Origin: Liolophura sinensis
Taxonomy: Eukaryota > Mollusca > Polyplacophora > Chitonida > Chitonidae
Reading direction: 5' to 3'
NCBI RefSeq assembly: GCF_032854445.1
Contig: NC_088295.1
Location: forward strand, 2,108,501-2,172,500
DNA length: 64,000 nucleotides
Under the pieces are notes generated by a model. The model made no database searches. It saw only the letters and a program-made list of their open reading frames with translations, and was not told the DNA's origin. This document shows positions 1-13,400 of the stretch, piece after piece (position 1 is the first letter of the stretch; every line of letters begins with the position of its first letter). The translations under genes were made by a program, and so were the position numbers.

Positions 1-2888
1 GCTGGTGTTGTCAACCTCTCTTCTGATGTAGATACAGTATAATGTTGATGCCCAGGGCTGATGTTGTCAACCTCTCTTCTGATGTAGATACAGTATAATG
101 TTGATATCCAGGTCTGATATTGTCAACCTCTCTTCTGATGTAGATACAGTATAATGTTGATGCCCAGGGCTGGTGTTGTCAACCTCTCTTCTGATGTAGA
201 TACAGTATAATGTTGATATCCAGGTCTGATATTGTCAACCTCTCTTCTGATGTAGATACAGTATAATGTTGATGCCCAGGGCTGGTGTTGTCAACCTCTC
301 TTCTGATGTAGATACAGTATAATGTTGATATCCAGGTCTGATATTGTCAACCTCTCTTCTGATGTAGATACAGTATAATGTTGATGTCCAGGGCTGGTGT
401 TGTCAACCTCTCTTCTGATGTAGATACAGTATAATGTTGATGCCCAGGGCTGATGTTGTCAACCTCTCTTCTGATGTAGATACAGTATAATGTTGATGTC
501 CAGGGCTGATATTGTCAACCTCTCTTCCGATGTAGATACAGTATAATGTTGATATCCAGGGCTGGTGTTGTCAACCTTTCTTCTGGTATAGATACAGTAT
601 AATGTTGATATCCAGGTCTGATACTGTCAACCTCTCTTCTGATGTAGATACAGTATAATGTTGATGCCCAGGGCTGATGTTGTCAACCTCTCTTCCGATG
701 TAGATACAGTGTAATGTTGGTATCCAGGGCTGGTGTTGTCCACCTGTCTTCCGATGTAGATACAGTGTAATGTTGATATCCAGGGCTGATGTTATCAACC
801 TGTCCTCTGATGTAGTGTAGATACAGTATAATGTTGATATCCAGGTCTGATACTGTCAACCCCTCTAATGATGTAGGTACAGTGTAATGTTGATATCCAG
901 GTCTGATATTGTCAAACTCTCTTCTGATGTAGATACAGTATAATGTTGATGCCCAGGGCTGGTGTTGTCGACCTGTCTTCTGATGTGGATACAGTATAAT
1001 GTTGATGCCCAGGGCTGATGTTGTCAACCTCTCTTCTGATGTAGATACAGTATAATGTTGATGCCCAGGGCTGGTGTTGTCGACCTGTCTTCTGATGTGG
1101 ATACAGTATAATGTTGATGCCCAGGGCTGATGTTGTCAACCTCTCTTCTGATGTAGATACAGTATAATGTTGATGCCCAGGGCTGGTGTTGTCGACCTCT
1201 CTTCTGATGTAGATACAGTATAATGTTGATGCCCAGGGCTGGTGTTGTCGACCTGTCTTCTGATGTAGATACAGTATAATGTTGATGCCCAGGGCTGGTG
1301 TTGTCAACCTCTCTTCTGATGTAGATACAGTATAATGTTGATGCCCAGGGCTGGTGTTGTCAACCTCTCTTCTGATGTAGATACAGTATAATGTTGATGC
1401 CCAGGGCTGGTGTTGTCAACCTCTCTTCTGATGTAGATACAGTATAATGTTGATGCCCAGGGCTGGTGTTGTCGACCTGTCTTCCGATGTAGATACAGTA
1501 TAATGTTGATATCCAGGGCTGATGTTGTCGACCTGTCTTCTGATGTAGATACAGTATAATGTTGATGCCCAGGGCTGATGTTGTCAACCTGTCTTCTGAT
1601 GTAGATACAGTATAATGTTGATGTCCAGGTCTGATATTGTCAACCTCTCTTCTGATGTAGATACAGTATAATGTTGATATCCAGGTCTGATATTGTCAAC
1701 CTCTCTTCTGATGTAGATACAGTATAATGTTGATGTCCAGGGCTGGTGTTGTCAACCTCTCTTCTGATGTAGATACAGTATAATGTTGATGTCCAGGGCT
1801 GGTGTTGTCAACCTCTCTTCTGATGTAGATACAGTATAATGTTGATGCCCAGGGCTGATGTTGTCAACCTCTCTTCTGATGTAGATACAGTATAATGTTG
1901 ATGCCCAGGGCTGATACTGTCAACCCCTCTAATGATGTAGATACAGTATAATGTTGATGCCCAGGGCTGGTGTTGTCAACCTCTCTTCTGATGTAGATAC
2001 AGTATAATGTTGATGCCCAGGGCTGGTGTTGTCAACCCCTCTCCTGATGTAGATACAGTATAATGTTGATGCCCAGGGCTGATGTTGTCAACCTCTCTTC
2101 TGATGTAGATACAGTATAATGTTGATGTCCAGGGCTGATGTTGTCAACCCCTCTAATGATGTAGATACAGTATAATGTTGATGCCCAGGGCTGATGTTGT
2201 CAACCTCTCTTCTGATGTAGATACAGTGTAATGTTGATATCCAGGGCTGATGTTATCAACCTGTCTTCTGATGTAGTGTAGATACAGTATAATGTTGATG
2301 CCCAGGGCTGATACTGTCAACCCCTCTAATGATGTAGATACAGTATAATGTTGATATCCAGGTCTGATATTGTCAACCTCTCTTCTGATGTAGATACAGT
2401 ATAATGTTGATGTCCAGGGCTGATGTTATCAACCTGTCTTCTGATGTAGTGTAGATACAGTATAATGTTGATGCCCAGGGCTGATACTGTCAACCCCTCT
2501 AATGATGTAGATACAGTATAATGTTGATATCCAGGTCTGATATTGTCAACCTCTCTTCTGATGTAGATACAGTATAATGTTGATGCCCAGGGCTGATGTT
2601 ATCAACCTGTCCTCTGATGTAGTGTAGATACAGTGTAATGTTGATGCCCAGGGCTGATGTTGTCAAACTCTCTTCTGATGTAGATACAGTATAATGTTGA
2701 TATCCAGGTCTGATATTGTCAACCTCTCTTCTGATGTAGATACAGTGTAATGTTGATGCCCAGGGCTGATGTTGTCAACCTCTCTTCTGATGTAGATACA
2801 GTGTAATGTTGATATCCAGGGCTGATGTTATCAACCTGTCCTCTGATGTAGTGTAGATACAGTATAATGTTGATGCCCAGGGCTGATG
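1..2888 (+). repeat. 56-bp minisatellite, ~51 copies (open at left edge)
   Basis: The unit begins gctggtgttgtcaacctctc and ends ttgatgcccagg. Variants alternate (gcccagggctgg/gat, tatccaggtctga, aatgatg), pointing to interspersed subfamilies. It fills the end of the RPTOR intron before the exon at 2930; short ORFs on the minus strand are a by-product. Confidence 0.97.
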
Positions 2889-2929
2889 TATGTATTTGAT
2901 ACCCTTCTTATGTTTTATTTCTCCACCAG

Positions 2930-3028
2930 GAGGCAGCACTGCAGGGTAATCTGATCTCTATATGTCTGGAACAGTTGACGGACTCGCACTCTCAACTCCG
3001 CCAGTGGCTGGCTATCTGTCTAGGCAAG
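2930..3028 (+). CDS. RPTOR: RPTOR exon (HEAT solenoid), first in window
   Basis: Acceptor ccaccag|GAGGCA and donor GGCAAG|gtaagg, phase 0 at both ends, 33 codons. Reads LISICLEQL and LRQWLAICLG, matching a RAPTOR HEAT helix pair. Parts of this exon are copied, with its donor, into the following intron at 3057-3086 and 3109-3150. Confidence 0.93.
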
Positions 3029-6000
3029 GTAAGGGCAGACCTCACTACAGGCTAGCTTGATCTCTGTGTGTCTGGACAAGGTAAGGGGTAACTACATTTC
3101 AGGTTAACCTGATCTCTGTATGTCTAGGCAAGGTAAGGGCTGACCTCGCATTGTCAGGTGCATTGATTGGCCTTTGTCAGGTTATAATACTGCTATGTCG
3201 TGTTTGTCAAGTGTATTGATGTGTGGTTCTCTTTGTCAGGTTATAATACCGCTATGTGGTTGTGTTTGTCAAGTGTATTGATGTGTGGTTCTCTATCTCA
3301 GGTTATAATACCGCTATAGTGTTGTGTTTGTCAAGTGTATTGATGTGTGGTTCTCTATCTCAGGTTATAATACTGCTGTGTGGTTGTGTTTGTCAGGTGT
3401 ATTGATGTGTGGTTCTCTATCTCAGGTTATAATACCGCTATGTGGTTGTGTTTGTCAAGTGTATTGAGGTGTGGTTCTCTATCTCAGGTTATAATACCGC
3501 TATGTGGTTGTGTTTGTCAAGTGTATTGATGTGTGGTTCTCTATCTCAGGTTATAATACCGCTATGTGGTTGTGTTTGTCAGGTGTGGACCCAGTTTGAC
3601 CCTGCCCGGTGGTGTGGGGTGAGAGACAGTGCTCACGAGAAACTCCACAAGATGTTGTCTGACCCTATCCCTGAGGTAAGAAATGTGGTAAATACATGTA
3701 GCCATGTATTTAAAGGTCAATATTTGCCTGTGGAAATCATATTTTTAATGATTTTAAACTGGATTGTGGTTTAAGTATTCTGTGCTCCCTAACCCTTGTC
3801 TAATGTGTCTTTCAGGTTAGAGCAGCTGCAGTTTTCGCCCTGGGGACTTTTATCTCTAACTGTACCCAGCGTAGCGACCACGCTAACAACATTGACCTTG
3901 GGGTTGGGATGAAGCTGATAGGTGTCCTGCAGGATGGAAGCCCCTTAGTCAGGAAGGTGGGTCTTAGCTCAGCATGGATGATACTGATGACCACAAGAAT
4001 GGCATGGATGATACTGATGACCATAGACATGGCAGGGATGATACTGATGACCTAAACTTCAGGGATGATACTGATGACCATAAACATGTCAGGGATGATA
4101 CTGATGACCATAAACATGTCAGTGATGATATTGATGACCATAAACATGTCAGGGATGATACTGATGACGATAAACATGTCATTGATGATATTGATGACCA
4201 TAAACATGTCAGGGATAATATTGATGACCACAAGCATGGCAGGAATGATACTGATGACCATAATCATGGCAGGAATGATAACGATGACCATAAACATTGC
4301 AGGGATGATACTGATGACCACAAGCATGGCAGGAATGATACCGATGACCATAATCATGGCAGGAATGATACCGATGACCATAAACATTGCAGGCATGATA
4401 CTGATGATCATAAACATGTCAGGGATGATACTGATGACCATAAACATTGCAGGGATGATACCGATGACCATAAACATTGCAGGGATGATACTGATGACCA
4501 TAAACATGTCTGGGATGATACTGATGACCATAAACATGTCAGGGATAATATTGATGACCACAAGCATGGCAGAAATGATACTGATGACCATAAACATGTC
4601 TGGGATGATACTGATGGCCACAAGCATGGCAGGAATGATACTGATGACCATAAACATTACAGGGATGATACTGATGACCATAAACATTGCAGGGATTATA
4701 CTGATGACCATAAACATGTCAGGGATAATATTGATGACCACAAGCATGGCAGGGATGATACTGATGACCACAAACATGTCAGGGATGATACTGATGACCA
4801 TAGACATGTCAGGGATAATATTGATGACCACAAGCATGGCAGGAATGATACTGATGACCATAGACATGTCAGGGATAATATTGATGACCACAAGCATGGC
4901 AGGAATGATACTGATGACCATAGACATGGCAGAGATAATATTGATGACCACAAGCATGGCAGGAATGATACTGATGACCATAGACATGGCAGAGATAATA
5001 TTGATGACCACAAGCATGGTAGGGATGATACTGATAACATATGTATATGTGTGTTGTGAAGTTGAGATCTTTGTAATTGAAGTTGAGCTGTGTGCTGATG
5101 AGAAGTTGAACTCTGTGTTGATAAAGTTGAGCTGTATGTTAAGAAGTAGAGCTGCGTGTTGATGAGAAATTGAGCTGAGTGTTGATGAGAGTTGAGCTGT
5201 GTGTTGATGAAGTTGGGCTTTGTGTGTGTTGATGAGAATTTGAGCTGCATGGTGATGAGCCTTGTGTTAATGAGAAGGTCAGCTGTGTGTGGAGAAGTTA
5301 TTACCAGAACTTTGATCATTTTTGTACAGGAGCTGGCTGTGGCTTTCTCAGGGCTGGTTGTCCAGTTTGAGAGTCAGTTTGCTGCCATTGCCCATCAGTT
5401 CATCGAGGAAGAGAGGACAAAGGAGACGAACAGTGCAATGGTGGCCGCGGTGCTCCGGGTGGGTGGAATCTAGTGACATCTGGTGGCAGCTCTGGTAATC
5501 CCTCCCACAGTTGTCCACAGTTAACCCTCAGTCAGTGCCCGCAATGCACAGGGCACAGGCCACTTGCGTCTTCACACCCCCCCCCCCCCCCCCATGCATG
5601 AAAGCCCATCTTTTCTTTATGTTATAACATTGATATGTTGACAGCATGTGCCCGCAGCGTGCAATTTTATGTATGTTGTACAGATAACTTTGTACTATTT
5701 GACACCCTGGATCTCTTTGTTGGATTTTTCGTTCTGTTGTTGCCAGATTTTTGTGAACGAAGCATGTTTCTTCATTCAAGTGCTGTTTTTTTTTTGTTTT
5801 TTTTTAAGAACACGATATCAAAACGTGAATTTCACCAGACGATCAAATTGTGGTCAGTTTCAAAGGTCCCATCTTCATTTGATGGATTACATTTTAAATT
5901 TAATAGTGTATTATCTACACTCATCTTCATCAGTTAGTGTTTTGGGGTGTGAAATAAAAAAAAAACCCACTAAATTCCATTGCCTTATTTCAAAAGTGTG

Positions 6001-7432
6001 GATGACCTGTCTTTGAGTAGATTACTAATACAGCCGTAGAGATGCTGTCAGCATTTAGAACTAACCCAGAGTGAGTCAGTTACTTAACATTTTTGCAGTT
6101 ATGCTTTTTCAGGTTGTGGTTAACAGTTAACAGTGTGTAACAAATTTTGTCCCGAGTAACAGACAAATGTGTTACAGTTGTAATGTATTTTAATTAAAAA
6201 AACACATGCGTTAAACTCTTCAAGACTATAACATTTCTATAAAGTTTGCTAAGCAAGCATTGTGTCAGTGTATCTGGATTTTGTAAATAAGGGTAAATTT
6301 TTCTATTTGTACATGATTGGTTTATGTTTATTCCCTTTGATCTTTAAATAAAATAACATATACTAATTTTCAGTTCAGTGGAGACAAAATGAGTTGCTAT
6401 TTCCACTAAGCTGTCTCACAGAGTACATACAGGATATATCCCAATAGACTACCCTTTAATATGTTCTTTGATACATCACAGTAATGGGCGGGAGGACATG
6501 ACTACCTGTAATCATCTAACCTATAGCTAATTTAATACTGTATGTGTAAATTTCCATTGCTAAATTCAAATAATATTTTAACAGCATGAAGGAAGTAAAA
6601 AAAGTATTGCTTGCTAACATCATTGAAATGCATTTAACCTGAATGTTTGAAAATAAATAATCTGAAAGGCAATTCTAATTATAAACATTGCATAGTAGTG
6701 GTGCAAAAAACTGAAAATACTTCTTACAGACTTTGTTCACATTAAGCCATAATGATTCATTCTTACAGACTTCAGAACACTGGTGTAATATTTGTGCTAT
6801 AGAGTTATTTGATTCAACCGTACATGTAAATGTAGAAATGTAAAGTGTGTTTAAATGATAAAGTGAAATTTCACCTGTGTGTTTGTATACCTGTAGGAGT
6901 GCCAGTGTTGTGTGTTTGTATACCTGCAGAGATCCAGTGTTTTGTGTTTGTATACCTGTAGGAGTGCCAGTGTTGTGTTTTTGTACCTGTAGGAGTGCCT
7001 GTGTTGTGTGTTTGTGTACCTGTAGGAGTGCCAGTGTTGTGTTTTGTGTACCTGTAGGAGTGCCAGTGTTGTGTGTTTGTATACCTGCAGAGAGCCAGTG
7101 CTGTGTGTTTGTATACCTGTAGGAGTGCCAGTGTTGTGTGTTTGTATACCTGTAGGAGTGCCAGTGTTGTGTGTTTGTGTACCTGTAGGAGTGCCATTGT
7201 TGTGTGTTTATATACCTGTAGGAGTGCCAGTGTTGATCAGAACATTGTGTTGGCTTTAACTGTGCTTTTGCTGTTGTCACTCCATACAGCATGACTTTTG
7301 TTTCAGATGGCCTCTTGCACTCAGGGAGCCTTACCATCAAACGCACTTCCTCCAAAACCAGCCTTAAGGGCTTTTTTACGTCCCCAGCTCAAAGTAAGCT
7401 TCTCTTACTGATTTACCTGTTCCTATGTGTAT

Positions 7433-7488
<56 letters not shown>

Positions 7489-10400
7489 TCCTTACCTATA
7501 ATGCAACCCAAAAATACTGACGCCAGTAACCATACTATATAGTCCATCACCTCAACCCAAGCACATTGACATCATCTGTAACATTGATATACCATCCACT
7601 ACCTCAAGAATTCTGTATGTACAGTATCTCCGCTGTCGTGCTTTATAAAGAGCTGGGTCCACCAGCAACCTGCGGATGGCCATAGGTTTCCCCGGGCTAT
7701 GCCTGGTTTCAACCCACCATAATGCTGGCCGTCGTCGTATAAGTGAAGTATTTTTGAGTGCGGTGTAAAACACCAATCAAATAAATCAAATAAATATAAA
7801 GAGCTGGGTCCAGTGGTTCTAGTGTGTATGAGGATTTCAACCTGTACTTGATTACAGTACCAGTGGTTCTAGTGTGTATGAGGATTTCAGCCTGTACATG
7901 ATTACAGTACCAGTGGTTCTAGTGTGTATGAGGATTTCAATCTGGACTTGATTACAGTACCAGTGGTTCTAAGGATGTGTGAGGATTTCATCCTGACCTT
8001 GTTTACAATATCAGGGTCTTACAATATCAGGGCATTACAATGTCAGGCTGTAATTAAGAAGGTCTGCCAGCTACATGTGGATGGTCACGGGTTTCCCCCG
8101 GGTTCTGCCTGGTTTCCTCCTGCCATAATGCCGTTGTATAAGTGAAATATTCTTGAGTATGGCATAAAACACCAATCAAATAAATAAATAAATAAACATT
8201 GTCAGGGTATTACAATGTCAGGGTATCACAATACCACTGTATTACAATATCACTGTATTACAGTATCAGGGTATTACAATGTCAAGGTATTACAATGTCA
8301 AGGTATTACAATATCAGTGTATTACAATGTCAAGGTATTACAATGTCAAAGTATTACAATATCAGTGTATTACAATGTCAAGATATTACAATATCAGTAT
8401 ATTACAATATCAGTGTATTACAATATCAGGGTATCACAATATATTATCATCGGCATTTGTAAGTGCAGATGATTTAATGCAGTTTTAAATTACTGGAGCC
8501 TGCTCTTGTCTGGGTATATGTACATGTATTCTGTTTTAATGATGGTGTTGTGTACATGTACTCGGTTCACATTACCTTCAGTTCAGTTTTGTAGCTTGAG
8601 AACAAATTTGTGTAAATCACTGTACATTGTGGCATGTGTGTTGGTGATGTGTTGAGCTGCCACCAGATGGTAAGTATGAACATGATGACAAGGTTACAGA
8701 ATGAGAGAGTTACTCAGTGACAGAGTTCTAGAATGACATGACATCAGCTGACATAGAGATGACATTCCTCACATGTTCAGGGAATGACTACTGTTTCACA
8801 AGGTGAGCACCACACCCAAACTGACTATCTTGACAATAACCTAAATGTGCCATACATTGTACATATAATTCAGGGTTTGTACAGACCTACATGTACAGGT
8901 CTATGGAGAGAAGGGTATCATTTGAAGCATCTGTACAGACAAATCTTACTTATATACTGGACTGGACTGGACTGGATAGTCAGTTAAGTATGACTGACGT
9001 GGGGAATTTGGTGGTTGTGACATCTGGCTGCTCCATCTGACTGCTCCATCTGGCTGCTCCATCTGACTGCTCCATCTGACTGCTCCATGCGACTGCTCCG
9101 TCTGACTGCTCCATGCGACTGCTCCATGTGGGTGCTCCATCTGACTGCTCCATCTGACTGGTCCATGCGACTGCTCCATGTGGCTGCTCCATCTGACTTC
9201 TCCATCTGGCTGCTCCTTGTGACTGCTCCATCTGACTGCTCCATTTGACTGCTCCATCTGGCCGCTCCATTTGACTGCTCCATTTGACTGCTTATGTGGC
9301 TGCTCCATCTGACTGCTCCATCTGACTGCTCCATCTGACTGCTCCATGCGACTGCTCCATGTGGGTGCTCCATCTGACTGCTCCATCTGACTGGTCCATG
9401 CGACTGCTCCATGTGGCTGCTCCATCTGACTTCTCCATCTGGCTGCTCCTTGTGACTGCTCCATCTGACTGCTCCATCTGACTGCTCCATTTGACTGCTC
9501 CATCTGGCCGCTCCATTTGACTGCTCCATTTGACTGCTTATGTGGCTGCTCCATCTGACCGGTCCATCTGGCTGCTCCATCCGGCTGCTCCGTTTGACTG
9601 CTCCATCCGGCTGCTCCGTTTGACTGCTCCATCCGGCTGCTCCGTTTGACTGCTTATGTGGCTGCTCCATCTGACCGGTCCATCTGGCTGCTCCATCTGA
9701 CTGCTCCATCCGGCTGCTCCGTTTGACTGCTCATGTGGCTGCTCCATCTGGCTGCTCCATCTGACTGGTTCATGTGGCTGCTCCATGTGACTTCTCCATC
9801 TGACTTCTCCATCCGACTGCTCCATTTGACTGCTCCATGTGGCTGCTCCATCTGACTTCTCCATGTGGCTGCTCCATCTGACTTCTCCATGTGGCTGCTC
9901 CATCTGACTGCTCCATCTGGCTGCTTCATGTGACTGCTCCATTTGACTGCTCCATCTGGCTGCTCCATCATCAATGCGGTCGCTGTGAGTTCAAGTCCAG
10001 GTCAAGCTGGGTTCCTCTGAGGACGTACGTGGGAAGATCTGTCAGCAACCTGTGGATGGTTGTGGGTTTCCCCCGGGCGGTGTCCAGTTTCCACCCACCC
10101 TAATGCTGCCCGGCGTTGTATAAGGGAAATATTCTTGAGTACGGCATAAAACACCAATCAGATAAATAAATCTGGCTGCTCCATGTGACTGGAGCTACTT
10201 ATCAGCAGAGCTGTGTTTCCAGTATTTATACCTGTCTTGTTTTTTTTCAATTAGCTGTCAACATCATGCCCGTGCCACCTATCATGACCTATAGCTCCAG
10301 TGGAAGTTTTGAGAGCTCTGGCAGTGTGGATGTGCCTTCCACAGGCAGCGGTATGCGGAGGGTCTCCTCCAGCTCTTCCATCGCAGGAACGACGGCTGTC

Positions 10401-13400
10401 AGCCTGAACAACGTGTACGCCAATGTGTGGAAGGCCCTGATCCAACTGACCCTTGACCCTAGTCCAGACGTAGCAGAACTCTCCAAGGACCTGGTGAATG
10501 GCATCAAGCTAAAGGTCAGAACCTTGGTCAGAACAGCCAGCTACACTGAATTTATTTATTTGCCTATTTGGTTGCTGTTTTTATCATAACTGTCATTGAT
10601 AGTTACATGTAGGTTGAGTAAACTAAAGAGTGGAGGAAACCAGACAACCCCTGGTGACACCCTCTGCCCAGATTACAAGGAATGTGAACATAGCGGTGAT
10701 GTACCTGTGAAGTCTGAGCCAGGAGCTGGGCATGAACAGGGTGCCCACATTGACATGGGTGCGGGTTACTTTGAGGACATTTAGTCATTAGTCATTAGTC
10801 ATTAGTTTGATGTATTGTAGGTTGTGGTTTGAAGGGTTGTACAAATTTAGCTAGAAAGTGTGATTCAGTCAAATTTGACATCTACTGATTGTATTTATGA
10901 ATCAAAATTGAAGCATCCAAGTATATGTAAGTGTTAAATTGTAAAAGTGTGAACTTTGTAAAGAGCAGTGTAAGGGAGTGTTACTGGCTTTTCTGGAGTA
11001 TGTTAACTGTGTAAAGGGCAGTGTAAGGGAGAGTTACTGGCTATTCTGGAGTGTATTAACTGTGTGAAGGGCAGTGTAAGGGAGTGTTACTGACTCTTCT
11101 GGAGTGTATTAACTGTGTAAAGGGCAGTGTAAGGGAGTGTTACTGACTCTTCTGGAGTGTATTAACTGTGTAAAGGGCAGTGTAAGGGAGTGCTGGGGAA
11201 TATTAACTGTGTAAAGGGCAGTGTAAGGGGTGTTACTTACTCTTCTGGAGTATATTAACTGTGTAAAGGGCAGTGTAAGGGAGTGCTGGGGAATATTGAC
11301 TGTGTAAAGGGCAGTGTAAGGGAGTGCTGGGGAATATTGACTGTGTAAAGGGCAGTGTAAGGGAGTGCTGGGGAATATTGACTGTGTAAAGGGCAGTGTA
11401 AGGGAGTGCTGGGGAATATTGACTGTGTACAGGGCAGTGTAAGGGAGTGTTAGCCACTCTTCTGGAGCATATTAACTGTGTAAAGGGCAGTGTAATGGAG
11501 TGCTGGGGAATATTGACTGTGTAAAGGGCAGTGTAAGGGAGTGCTGGGGAATATTGACTGTGTAAAGGGCAGTGTAAGGGAGTGCTGGGGAATATTGACT
11601 GTGTAAAGGGCAGTGTAAGGGAGTGCTGGGGAATATTGACTGTGTACAGGGCAGTGTAAGGGAGTGTTAGCCACTCTTCTGGAGTATATTAACTGTGTAC
11701 AGGGCAGTGTAAGGCAGTATCAGTGACTTATTCTGTCTGTGTTTTCAGGCGATGGTCAGTGCTCGACCAAAACAAGTGTTACAGAACTCATCAAGCTCTC
11801 ACTCTGCTCCCTCTAGTCCCTCCACTCGACCGAGTCATCTACCTGAGTAAGTACACCTGTACTTGTCCTCACCAAGCTTTCACACTGCTCCCTCCAGTCT
11901 CTTTACGCCACAGAGTCACCTGTCTGAGTAAGTACACCTGTACTTGTCCTCATTTAGCTCTCACACTGCTCCCTCTGATCTCTTCACACCACAGAATCAC
12001 CTGTCTGAGTAAGTACACCTGTACTTGTCCTCATTAAGCTCTCACACTGCTTCCTCCAGTCTTTTCACACTATAGAGTCTCCCGCCTGAGTAAGTACACT
12101 TGTACTTGTCCTCATCAAGCTCTCACTCTGCTCCCTCCAGTCCTTTCACATGACAAAGTCACCTTTCTGAGTAAGTACACCTGTACTTGTCCTCACCAAG
12201 CTTTCACTCTGTTCCTTCAAATCTCTTCACACCACAGAGTCACCTGTCTGAGTAAGTACACCTGTACTTTTCCTCACCAAGCTTTGACTCTGTTCCTTCC
12301 AATCTCTCCACACCACAGAGTCACCTGTCTGAGTAAGTACACCTGTACTTGTTCTCACCAAGCTCTCACACTGCTCCCTCCAATCTCTTCACAGCACAGA
12401 ATCACCTGCCCGAGTGAGTACACCTGAACAGGTCCTCATCAAGCTCTCACTCTGCTCCCTCAAGTCCTTTCACAGGACAGTCACCTGCCTTAGTAAGTAC
12501 ACCTGTACTTGTCCTCACCAAGCTCTCACACTGCTCTCTCCAGTCTCTTCACACCACAGAATCACCTGCCCGAGTGAGTACACCTGAACAGGTCCTCATC
12601 AAGCTCTCACTCTGCTCCCTCAAATCCTTTCACATGACAAAGTCACCTGCGTGAGTAAGCACATTGTACTTGTCCTCACCAAGCTCTCACTCTGTTCCCT
12701 CCAGTCCCTCCACACAACAGTCACCTGTCTGAGTCAATACACCTGTACTTGTCGTCATCCAGCTCTCATTCTGTTCCCTCCAGTTTCTTCACACCACCAA
12801 GTCACCTTTCTGAGTAAGTACACCTGTACTTGTCCTCATCAAGCTCTCATTCTGCTCCCTCCAGTCCTTTCACATGACAAAGTCACCGGCCTGAGAAAGT
12901 ACAACTGTGCTTATCCTCACCAAGCTTTCACTCTGTTCCTTCCATCTCTTCACACCACAGAGTCACCTGTCTGAGTAAGTACACCTGTACTTGTCCTTTC
13001 ACTCTGTTCCTTCCAATCTCTTCACACCACAGAGTCACCTGTCTGAGTAAGTTCACCTGTGCTTGCCCTCATTTAGCTCTCACACTGCTCCCCCTAATCT
13101 CTTCACACCACAGAATCACCTGTCTGAGTAAGTACACTTGTACTTGTCCTCACCAAGCTCTCACTCTGTTCCTTCCAATCTCTCCACACCACAGAGTCAC
13201 CTGTCTTAGTAAGTACACTTGTACTTGTCCTCACCAAGCTTTCACTCTGTTCCTTCCAATCTCTTCACACCACAGAGTCACCAGTCTGAGAAAGTACACC
13301 TGTACTTGTCCTCACCAAGCTTTCACTCTGCTCCCTCCAATCCTTTCACATGACAAAGTCACTGGCCTGACTAAGTACACCTGTACTTGTCCTTTCACTC

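Noticed and set aside
4052-5059. Long ORFs on both strands (361 and 321 codons)
   Set aside because: They arise because the repeat unit is 30 bp, a multiple of three; purely repetitive, inside an RPTOR intron, no start context or splice support.
5330-5458. Donor at 5458 (gtgggt) for the RPTOR exon
   Set aside because: Better consensus, but it puts the next two exons out of frame with an early TGA; the donor at 5462 restores the RAPTOR frame.
5635-6016. 100-122-codon ORFs in an RPTOR intron
   Set aside because: Low-complexity Phe/Cys-rich frames in AT-rich intron; no similarity recognised.
8984-9974. Minus-strand ORFs (MEQSDGAVRWSSQ)
   Set aside because: By-product of the 14-bp array, interrupted by a SINE.
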